The notes under the pieces are model-generated. The model ran no database searches. It was not told where the DNA came from and was given only the letters and a program-made list of their open reading frames with translations. A program made the position numbers and the translations under genes. A stretch of DNA of 64,000 nucleotides from Enterococcus caccae ATCC BAA-1240 (GTDB lineage: Bacteria; Bacillota; Bacilli; Lactobacillales; Enterococcaceae). Shown here piece after piece: positions 8,457 through 14,978 of the stretch. The stretch lies in the NCBI RefSeq assembly GCF_000407145.1, contig NZ_KE136472.1:849658-913657 (forward strand), written 5' to 3'. Within the stretch, counting starts at the first letter, position 1. Every line of letters begins with the position of its first letter.

Positions 8457-9320
8457 AAACTCAAAGGAGAAAAAAACATGATATCGAAAAAGAATGCAGT
8501 ATTCACTACTACAGGGGTCGTAACATTTGCTAGCTTATTACTAGGAACAGCCTCTGCTTTTGCAGAAACAGAGACTGGAGGAAACGAGGTTAAACCGCCA
8601 ATAACGATCCAATCTCCAGTGCACTCCGAAGCAGAAATTTCATTTGAACAAAATGAGACAGAGGTAACACCTCCTGTTGGGCCAGGTGGTGAAGAAATTG
8701 AAAAACCAGGCGAGGGTGAAACTGGCGGTGAAACTGGGATGGTAGGTCCCTTAACGATTGATTATATCACGAAACTTAATTTTGGCGCTGTAAAAGTATC
8801 TGGTAATACAACGACTTATCATGCAAAATTAGCAGAACTTAAATTAAAAGATATTGTAGAGCCAAAAAAAGTACCAAACTATGTTCAAGTTACAGATAAT
8901 CGTGGTACGAATGCAGGTTGGCAGTTACAACTTAAGCAAGATTCGCAATTCCAAGCAAAAGACAAGGATAATAAAGTTACTGAACTTACAGGTGCAGAAC
9001 TTTCACTCAACAATCCTGTACTGAAGTCAGTACAAAAAGGATCAGAATTTGCACCACTAGGGATTAGTCAAAAGCTTATTCCAGGTGCTGCCGCTGTAAC
9101 GGTTGTTGATGCTGCTGCTGGTAAAGGAATGGGAACTTGGCACTATTCATTAGGAGATACTAATGAACAAGCGGCTAAGAGTGTTTCATTAACTATTCCA
9201 GGCGATACTGCAAAATTAGCAAATGTAGCGTATAAAACGGTATTAACATGGACATTAGTAGATGCGCCAGAAAAATCAGAAGTTTCACCAGAGGTTACAC
9301 CATAAAAGAAACATCAATAG
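8311..9320 (+). repeat. 1.0-kb direct repeat carrying WxL-2 (second copy at 13217-14226)
   Basis: It covers the 3' end of WxL-1, the intergenic region and all of WxL-2, with only scattered differences between the copies. The left edge of the second copy is the deletion junction in the WxL-1 remnant. Confidence 0.85.
8478..9305 (+). CDS. WxL-domain surface protein (WxL-2, copy A)
   Basis: 275 residues with a clear signal peptide (cleavage expected after SAFA, about residue 29). An acidic Gly/Pro-rich linker (PPVGPGGEEIEKPGEGETGG) follows, then a complete WxL domain with VTDNRGTNAGWQLQL and the terminal KTVLTWTLVDAP. AAAGGAG precedes the ATG. It is nearly identical over its whole length to the gene at 13385, from which it differs at only a few residues (for example S3 against L3). 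The linker composition and size match WxL proteins of enterococcal Csc-type clusters. Surface-bound; the precise partner is unknown. Confidence 0.88.
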   Translation: MISKKNAVFTTTGVVTFASLLLGTASAFAETETGGNEVKPPITIQSPVHSEAEISFEQNETEVTPPVGPGGEEIEKPGEGETGGETGMVGPLTIDYITKLNFGAVKVSGNTTTYHAKLAELKLKDIVEPKKVPNYVQVTDNRGTNAGWQLQLKQDSQFQAKDKDNKVTELTGAELSLNNPVLKSVQKGSEFAPLGISQKLIPGAAAVTVVDAAAGKGMGTWHYSLGDTNEQAAKSVSLTIPGDTAKLANVAYKTVLTWTLVDAPEKSEVSPEVTP

Positions 9321-9369
9321 GGGATAAACTAGTAATTTAAACATTTAAAAAGGAAAGAGGAAGTTTATT

Positions 9370-10182
9370 ATGAAAAAAACAACAATCGCTTCTGCGTTAT
9401 TAATCAGTACATTTATTTTAGGAGCAGCGTCACCAGCTTTTGCTGATCAAGTTGCAGCGCCTACAACTGATGCAACCGTTAAATTCAAATCAGAACCTCA
9501 AGATGCTGATAATGACGGGAATACGATCGATCCACTGGATCCTGATGGTAATGGCGTTAAACCAGAGACTGGGGAAGGTTCAGTTGGAACTAAAGGACCT
9601 CTAAGAGTTGATTTTGCACCGAACTTTAAGTTTGGAACAGTTACAATGTCAGGTAATGCAGCAGAGTATCATCCACTATACATGAAAGTTAATTTATTAG
9701 ATGAAACGGGTAAAGTGGCAGAGCCTTTACAATCGAAATATGTTCCTCACTATGTGCAAGTTACAGATAATAGAGGAACGAATGATGGATGGGAATTAAC
9801 AGTTGCAGCCACTCCATTCAAAGGAACTGTAGTAGATAAAAATGCAGATTTAAAAGCTACGTTAACATTGGGACATTCACAATTTACATCTCCAGTAAAA
9901 CCAGTTGACGGAAAAGATTTTAAGCCAGCTACATTAAATACAAATGTAACACTGACTCCAGAAGCTAAGCCACTTATTGTAGCAAAAGCGGATCAAGGAA
10001 TGGGTTCATGGGCAGCAGTATTCAGCAAGGATACAACAGCTACTTTAACAGATACCGATAGAAATCCTAACGTTACACTTAGCGTTCCAGCTGATTCTAA
10101 GAAAGATGCTAATGAAGAATATAAATCTACAATAACTTGGACGTTATCAACAACACCAACAACGCCTCCTACAGGCAACTAA
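9370..10182 (+). CDS. WxL-domain surface protein (WxL-3)
   Basis: 270 residues with a signal peptide ending near SPAFA (about residue 25), a linker containing DADNDGNTIDPLDPDGNG, and a WxL domain with VTDNRGTNDGWELTV and a closing TITWTLSTTP. The Asp-rich linker could bind calcium, but this is only suggested by composition. A good ribosome-binding site (GGAAAGAGG) precedes the ATG. It ends the most complete set of small WxL genes in the array. A 3' fragment of a second copy lies at 14240-14365. Downstream is a hairpin and a fragment of a DUF916 gene, so the ancestral gene order continued with the WxL partner protein. Confidence 0.87.
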   Translation: MKKTTIASALLISTFILGAASPAFADQVAAPTTDATVKFKSEPQDADNDGNTIDPLDPDGNGVKPETGEGSVGTKGPLRVDFAPNFKFGTVTMSGNAAEYHPLYMKVNLLDETGKVAEPLQSKYVPHYVQVTDNRGTNDGWELTVAATPFKGTVVDKNADLKATLTLGHSQFTSPVKPVDGKDFKPATLNTNVTLTPEAKPLIVAKADQGMGSWAAVFSKDTTATLTDTDRNPNVTLSVPADSKKDANEEYKSTITWTLSTTPTTPPTGN

Positions 10183-10195
10183 ACAGATTAAGGTA

Positions 10196-10242
10196 ATTGA
10201 TTATTGCAGTAGTAGTGAAAACCTGCTACTGCAATAATCAAT
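10196..10242 (+). terminator. long hairpin after WxL-3
   Basis: A perfect 17-bp stem (10196-10212 with 10226-10242) with a 13-base loop, but no T-run follows, so its termination strength is doubtful. It is followed by TTCTTACATAAA, a sequence that recurs after the related hairpin at 17496-17529. Confidence 0.5.
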
Positions 10243-10263
10243 TCTTACATAAAGCAAAATGCA

Positions 10264-10325
10264 TAACCTGTAATTATATAAGATATGGAAGTCGATATTC
10301 GTGTAACATGGTCACTAAAAAGCCA
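10264..10325 (+). pseudogene. internal fragment of a DUF916/DUF3324 (WxL-interacting protein) gene
   Basis: Reading from CCT at 10267 gives PVII-stop-DMEVDIRVT, matching PVIIQDMKVDVRVT of the intact gene at 17588. The underlying DNA is also clearly related to 18224-18265. A TAA replaces the Gln codon, and both ends of the gene are missing. This is a relic of a second DUF916 gene at the end of an earlier array unit. Confidence 0.75.
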
Positions 10326-10397
10326 GCACTACTTGGACTGAGCGAAGTAAGAGTCCATATTTTATATGTTTACAGGTTAAAACCAAGGAGAGTGACT

Positions 10398-10838
10398 ATG
10401 AGAATGAGAAAAAAATATTTTATTTTGCTAAGCATGATATTTATAACACTATCATTGTTTCAGCTTTCTAAAGTAGCAGAAGCAATAAACTATGATACTG
10501 AAATTGGCTTGACTTTTAATAGTGATGTATCGGTTGGCGGTGATTCTAGTTCGAGTACAACTTTACCAAGTAGTACAACAAATACATCAGAATCAAAAAG
10601 TACGACAAACACATCCGAGGGGAATCGGACTAATACAGATACATCAAGTAAAGTGGAAGAATCGTCAAAAATGAATAGAAATACAACAGCCAAGTCTGGT
10701 CTAACTGGTGTGTTACCTAGCACAGGAACCAAAAGCAATGTTTTGCTAATGGGATTAGGTATGCTAGTCTTAATACTTGTTTTCGCGTTTCTCATCTTTA
10801 AATTTTATAAGGTAGTTATTAAAAATACCGATAAATAG
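10398..10838 (+). CDS. small LPXTG-anchored surface protein (CscD-like)
   Basis: 146 residues. The signal peptide is expected to be cut after VAEA (about residue 31). A short conserved start, INYDTEIGLTFNSDVS, leads into a Ser/Thr/Asn-rich spacer (about 50-95). It ends in a canonical sortase signal: LPSTGT, a hydrophobic helix and a basic tail. Sortase A should attach it covalently to peptidoglycan. ATG 10398 is chosen because AAGGAG (10385-10390) precedes it. It lies 11 bases before the large WxL gene at 10850, so the two are probably translated from one message. Similar small LPXTG proteins are members of Csc-type surface clusters. Compare the intact copy at 14552 and the pseudogene at 4706. 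Confidence 0.85.
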   Translation: MRMRKKYFILLSMIFITLSLFQLSKVAEAINYDTEIGLTFNSDVSVGGDSSSSTTLPSSTTNTSESKSTTNTSEGNRTNTDTSSKVEESSKMNRNTTAKSGLTGVLPSTGTKSNVLLMGLGMLVLILVFAFLIFKFYKVVIKNTDK

Positions 10839-10849
10839 GACGTGGAAAA

Positions 10850-13210
10850 ATGAAAAATAAAAAGTATTTTCTCTTGATAGTGGCTGTGACACTAAGTTGT
10901 TTGGCACTCTTGATTTATTTAAAAGTAGGAACAAAAATAGTTATGAAGGCTGAAGAAAATCCGAGAGAAATCAATAGTCAAATTAGAGAAGAGACAACGC
11001 CGCCTGAAATAACAGATGAAACAATTCTTTCGAAATATAATTTGCTATACAAGGGTAAGTGGAAATTCTTACTCAAAACTATTTTTACTCCTAATCAGTG
11101 GAAAGCGCTAAAGGAGTGGAATGGGGGGGGGAAAATTGAGTATGAAACAGAACTCGTAAAATCCGTTGTTGATTCTTCGTCTGTCGAATTAACGAGATTT
11201 GGTATTCAATTTAATGTTCAGGATATACAAATAAGGAGTACGTTTCCAACAATTCCAGGACATTATTATCAACTTTCTACAGAAATGCAGGGTAATTATG
11301 CTGATGCAAAATACGCATTAGATTGGGTATCAAACACAGATGTAGATAACCCCGTTTCTGTTTTTCCAACTTATAGGAACCTAGAAATCCGCTCAACTAA
11401 TATTATTCAGGTTAAAAAAATCGTTAAAGCAACAACAACTGAAATGGCAGTTAGTTTTTCTGTGGCTCAAACTTCGCAGAATAATCGTGCCAATTATCGG
11501 AAGTTATCGGTTGTAGATCTGACTCAAGGGATTACAGAATCAAGCGAAGAACTTGAAGCTTTATTCACAGATAGTACACACACAGAATTAAAACTTTCGG
11601 CGACGCAAACAAAAATTGATAACGCAAAAAAATCGATTGAAACAATCGTCAATCAAACGACGAAAGCAGAACTAACAAAGGAACTAGCCAAAGCTCAAGC
11701 TTTGCTGGACAAAATTACAATGAGCTTGGCGATTCCAACAGAATTGGTCAATGATCCGAAAAATGAACTAAGTCATACCATCAAAGGGGAAACCTATCCA
11801 AATTCCTTTCTTCAATTTTCAGGAAGTAGTGCCTTTCCAGAGGGAACCTTAAGCTCAGAAGTGGCGGAGGATTCAAAAAAATACCAGATTCGCGCAGATG
11901 CAGAAGGGAACTTTAGCTACTCACTGCCAGAAGGAAAGTATTTTAAGTGGAATGAAAAAATCACCGTGACGAGCATGTTGAGAGGAAAAACGACTTCTGA
12001 AACACGGCAAGTCAAGGATAACACCCCACCAGAGAAACCGACATTAAATGCAATCAAAGACCAAACTGGAACCATTTCAGGTCAGGCGGAAGCGGGAGCA
12101 ACGGTCACGATGTATGATAAATCGGATGCAACTGTGTTTTTAACAGGAACAGCTGGGACGGATGGTCAATATTCATTGGTTGTACCAGAAGCTAAAAAAC
12201 CGTTAGTTCCTTATAAAACGTATTATGTTACTGCAACAGATGCCGCAGGGAATGTCAGCGTTGCTTCTGATTCTCAGGTTGTCGCCGATACCACACCACC
12301 AAAAGCTGAAGCGGTAAAACAAGAGTTAACCCTAGGCGATAAGCTGCCATCCATCGATAAAATGCTTGCGAATGTTTCAGATAATGCTGGAACAGCAGAT
12401 TTAACTATTAAAATGACGAAAACACCAGATGTTTCTAAAACAGGGTATAAAACGGCTGACATCACATTGACTGATAAAGCAGGAAATGCTCTCGTTGTTG
12501 TTGTACCAATCATCGTAAAAGATGCTTTGACATCAATGGATAGTAAAAACCTACTGAAAGCCGATGATTTCTCAGCCTTAGCCATTGATTTACCAGAAAC
12601 AGCGGCTGAGCAAAAGGCGTTTATTTTAAAACACGGAGCAGTTGAGGCGTGGGACTTAGATAAAGGGCAGTTGATCAATGACAAACTTGTCTATAGTCAA
12701 GGAAGCCTAAAAAAAGAACCAGGAGTATATTCGATCACGGTTACGCTTGGAAGTTTGACAAGAGTATTTAAAGTAACACTCCTAGAGGGAAGTTTGTCTT
12801 TTGATAAAACGATAGACAAACTCACATTTGGAACCCAAACAATTGCATCGAAAGAACAGTTTGTGCTTTCAGAAAATAAGTTAAGCCTGTCTATAAATGA
12901 CACTCGATTTAAAATGAATAAATGGCGTTTGTTAGCAAAAATGGATCATCCACTGAAAACCAAAGACGGGTTGACTTCAGCGAGTAGTTTAGTCTATCGT
13001 TCGTACGAATCAGGTAAGGTTGTGGATAAAAAACTGACCGAATTAAATACACTGATGTATGAACCAAGTAAATTAAACAACGGTGTTATTCAAGTGGACT
13101 TTACGAAAGAGACAGACAAAGAAGTGGTGTTGAATGTCCTGCCTGGAAGTGTTCAGTCAGATAAAGAATATTCCACTCAAATAATATGGACACTTGAAAA
13201 TGGACCATAG
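10850..13210 (+). CDS. large modular WxL-domain surface protein, copy B
   Basis: 786 residues with the same plan as copy A: leader, variable region (about 60-235), helical Cry1Ac-D-VI-like segment starting near 237 (ALFTDSTHTELKL), Ig-like modules and a WxL domain with W692 and W780. The variable region is the most divergent of the three and keeps only scattered identities such as YALDWVSNTDV and VVDLTQG. It holds a run of nine G bases (11123-11131, codons 92-94, three Gly), a possible slippage site. From residue 237 the sequence is nearly identical to copies A and C, also at DNA level. Function is inferred as for copy A: wall-bound, probably adhesive, with an unknown ligand. Confidence 0.85.
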   Translation: MKNKKYFLLIVAVTLSCLALLIYLKVGTKIVMKAEENPREINSQIREETTPPEITDETILSKYNLLYKGKWKFLLKTIFTPNQWKALKEWNGGGKIEYETELVKSVVDSSSVELTRFGIQFNVQDIQIRSTFPTIPGHYYQLSTEMQGNYADAKYALDWVSNTDVDNPVSVFPTYRNLEIRSTNIIQVKKIVKATTTEMAVSFSVAQTSQNNRANYRKLSVVDLTQGITESSEELEALFTDSTHTELKLSATQTKIDNAKKSIETIVNQTTKAELTKELAKAQALLDKITMSLAIPTELVNDPKNELSHTIKGETYPNSFLQFSGSSAFPEGTLSSEVAEDSKKYQIRADAEGNFSYSLPEGKYFKWNEKITVTSMLRGKTTSETRQVKDNTPPEKPTLNAIKDQTGTISGQAEAGATVTMYDKSDATVFLTGTAGTDGQYSLVVPEAKKPLVPYKTYYVTATDAAGNVSVASDSQVVADTTPPKAEAVKQELTLGDKLPSIDKMLANVSDNAGTADLTIKMTKTPDVSKTGYKTADITLTDKAGNALVVVVPIIVKDALTSMDSKNLLKADDFSALAIDLPETAAEQKAFILKHGAVEAWDLDKGQLINDKLVYSQGSLKKEPGVYSITVTLGSLTRVFKVTLLEGSLSFDKTIDKLTFGTQTIASKEQFVLSENKLSLSINDTRFKMNKWRLLAKMDHPLKTKDGLTSASSLVYRSYESGKVVDKKLTELNTLMYEPSKLNNGVIQVDFTKETDKEVVLNVLPGSVQSDKEYSTQIIWTLENGP
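11123..11131 (+). repeat. G9 homopolymer inside copy B
   Basis: Nine consecutive G bases coding for Gly-Gly-Gly in the variable N-terminal region. Copies A and C have no such tract at the corresponding place. Gain or loss of one base would truncate the protein near residue 95. Confidence 0.9.
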
Positions 13211-13367
13211 TGAGAGGGAAGGGAATTTGGATGATTATGTTTGGTAAAGATAAAGAAGAAAGTAAAAAAAGCATACAACTCAAAGTTCCTGGCTCGGTCG
13301 AAAAAAAAGAAAGGTAACTATACAACTTCCTTAACTTGGGAGTTGATTGATACACCTATATAAAAAC
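13211..13367 (+). pseudogene. deletion remnant of small WxL gene WxL-1
   Basis: The first bases after the stop of copy B (GTGAGAG) correspond to 7704-7710. They then jump directly to sequence matching 8311-8456, the last 48 codons of WxL-1, down to CTTGGGAGTTGATTGATACA. About 600 bases including the start are gone. An eight-A run replaces seven A at the position of 8395-8401, which also shifts the frame. No protein is expected. Confidence 0.85.
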
Positions 13368-13384
13368 TCAAAGGAGAAAAAAAC

Positions 13385-14212
13385 ATGATATTGAAAAAGA
13401 ATGCAGTATTCACTACTACAGGGGTCATAACATTTGCTAGCTTATTACTAGGAACAGCCTCTGCTTTTGCAGAAACAGAGACTGGAGGAAACGAGGTTAA
13501 ACCGCCAATAACGATCCAATCTCCAGTGCACTCCGAAGCAGAAATTTCATTTGAACAAAATGAGACAGAGGTAACACCTCCTGTTGGGCCAGGTGGTGAA
13601 GAAATTGAAAAACCAGGCGAGGGTGAAACTGGCGGTGAAACTGGGATGGTAGGTCCCTTAACGATTGATTATATCACGAAACTTAATTTTGGCGCTGTAA
13701 AAGTATCTGGTAATACAACGACTTATCATGCAAAATTAGCAGAACTTAAATTAAAAGATATTGTAGAGCCAAAAAAAGTACCAAACTATGTTCAAGTTAC
13801 AGATAATCGTGGTACGAATGCAGGTTGGCAGTTGCAACTTAAGCAAGATTCGCAATTCCAAGCAAAAGACAAGGATAATAAAGTTACTGAACTTACAGGT
13901 GCAGAACTTTCACTCAACAATCCTATACTGAAGTCAGTACAAAAAGGATCAGAATTTGCGCCACTAGGGATTAGTCAAAAGCTTATTCCAGGGGCTGCCG
14001 CTGTAACGGTTGTTGATGCTGCTGCTGGTAAAGGAATGGGAACTTGGCACTATTCATTAGGAGATACTAATGAACAAGCGGCCAAGAGTGTTTCATTAAC
14101 TATTCCAGGTGATACTGCAAAATTAGCAAATGTAGCGTATAAAACGGTATTAACATGGACATTAGTAGATGCGCCAGAAAAATCAGAAGTTTCACCAGAG
14201 GTTACACCATAA
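13385..14212 (+). CDS. WxL-domain surface protein (WxL-2, copy B)
   Basis: 275 residues, nearly identical to the gene at 8478: same signal peptide, same acidic Gly/Pro linker, and a WxL domain with GWQLQL and LTWTLVDAP. I see only isolated substitutions, such as S3 to L and one V to I in the domain. The upstream 30 bases including AAAGGAG are also the same, which marks a recent tandem duplication or gene conversion. It is the only small WxL gene that survives intact in unit B; its former neighbours on both sides are remnants. It should be exported and bound to peptidoglycan like its twin. Confidence 0.87.
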   Translation: MILKKNAVFTTTGVITFASLLLGTASAFAETETGGNEVKPPITIQSPVHSEAEISFEQNETEVTPPVGPGGEEIEKPGEGETGGETGMVGPLTIDYITKLNFGAVKVSGNTTTYHAKLAELKLKDIVEPKKVPNYVQVTDNRGTNAGWQLQLKQDSQFQAKDKDNKVTELTGAELSLNNPILKSVQKGSEFAPLGISQKLIPGAAAVTVVDAAAGKGMGTWHYSLGDTNEQAAKSVSLTIPGDTAKLANVAYKTVLTWTLVDAPEKSEVSPEVTP

Positions 14213-14239
14213 AAGAAACATTAATAAAAGAATAAATGA

Positions 14240-14365
14240 GCAGTATTCAGAAAGGATACAACAGCTATTTTAACAGATACTGACAGAAATCCTAATGAAG
14301 AATATAAAGCTACAATAACTTGGCCGTTGTCAACAACACCAACAACACTTCCAGCAAGAGACTGA
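14240..14365 (+). pseudogene. 3' fragment of small WxL gene WxL-3
   Basis: It matches 10015-10183 but lacks the 5' part of the gene and carries an internal 42-base deletion between two CTAA copies (relative to about 10070-10111). ACTTGGCCGTTGTCAACAACACC replaces the Trp-Thr-Leu segment, so the second WxL motif reads W-P-L. No start codon or ribosome-binding site belongs to it. Confidence 0.8.
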
Positions 14366-14423
14366 ACAATTTGGTGTAATCGATTGTTGATTTTTACATA
14401 AAATCAACAGTTAAACTACATAA

Positions 14424-14468
14424 CCTGTAATTATACAAACAATGGAAGTAGCCGTTTATAAAGCTTGA
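14424..14468 (+). pseudogene. second short fragment of a DUF916 gene
   Basis: CCTGTAATTATACAAACAATG reads PVIIQTMEVAV, then a stop, matching PVIIQDMKVDV of the intact protein at 17588. It lies after the WxL-3 fragment and a TTTTTACATAAA motif, the same relative place as the fragment at 10264. The match is short, but its place supports the call. Confidence 0.6.
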
Positions 14469-14551
14469 TAGACAAATAGAATTTCAGCTTAAACAAAACG
14501 AAGGAAGTAATCATAGTTGATTTGTTTACAGATAAGCTAAGGAGAAGAACT

Positions 14552-14962
14552 ATGAAAAAAAAATATTTTATTTTGCTAAGCATTATATTTATAACACTGC
14601 CATTACTTCAGCTCTCTACAGTAGCAGAAGCGGTAAACTATGATACTGAAATTGGTTTAACTTTTAATAGTGATGTGTCTGTTAGCGGTGATTCTAGTTC
14701 GAGTACAACAGTACCCAGTGGCACAGATAAAACATCAGAAAGTAGCCAGACGAAAACCAGTACGTCAACTAGTGGTACGTCAAATAAAATGAAGGAATTG
14801 CCAGAAACGAATCGAAAAAAAAACGCTAAGTCTGGTTTGCTACCTAGTACGGGCACCAAAAGTAATACTCTAGTAATAAAGTTGGGTATACTACTGTTAA
14901 TGACTGTTTTCGTGTTACTCATCTTTAAACTTTATAAGGTAGTCACTAAAAAATATCGATAA
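14552..14962 (+). CDS. small LPXTG-anchored surface protein (CscD-like)
   Basis: 136 residues. The signal peptide ends near VAEA (about residue 29), followed by the conserved VNYDTEIGLTFNSDVS and a Ser/Thr-rich spacer. The sorting signal has LPSTGT (about 101-106), a hydrophobic helix and a Lys/Arg tail. It should be wall-anchored by sortase. ATG 14552 is preferred to the upstream in-frame ATG at 14522 because AAGGAGAAG precedes it. It stands 16 bases before the large WxL gene at 14979, the same pairing as 10398/10850. The spacer differs in length and sequence from that of the 10398 protein while both ends are conserved. Confidence 0.85.
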   Translation: MKKKYFILLSIIFITLPLLQLSTVAEAVNYDTEIGLTFNSDVSVSGDSSSSTTVPSGTDKTSESSQTKTSTSTSGTSNKMKELPETNRKKNAKSGLLPSTGTKSNTLVIKLGILLLMTVFVLLIFKLYKVVTKKYR

Positions 14963-14978
14963 AGAGGTGATGAAGTAA

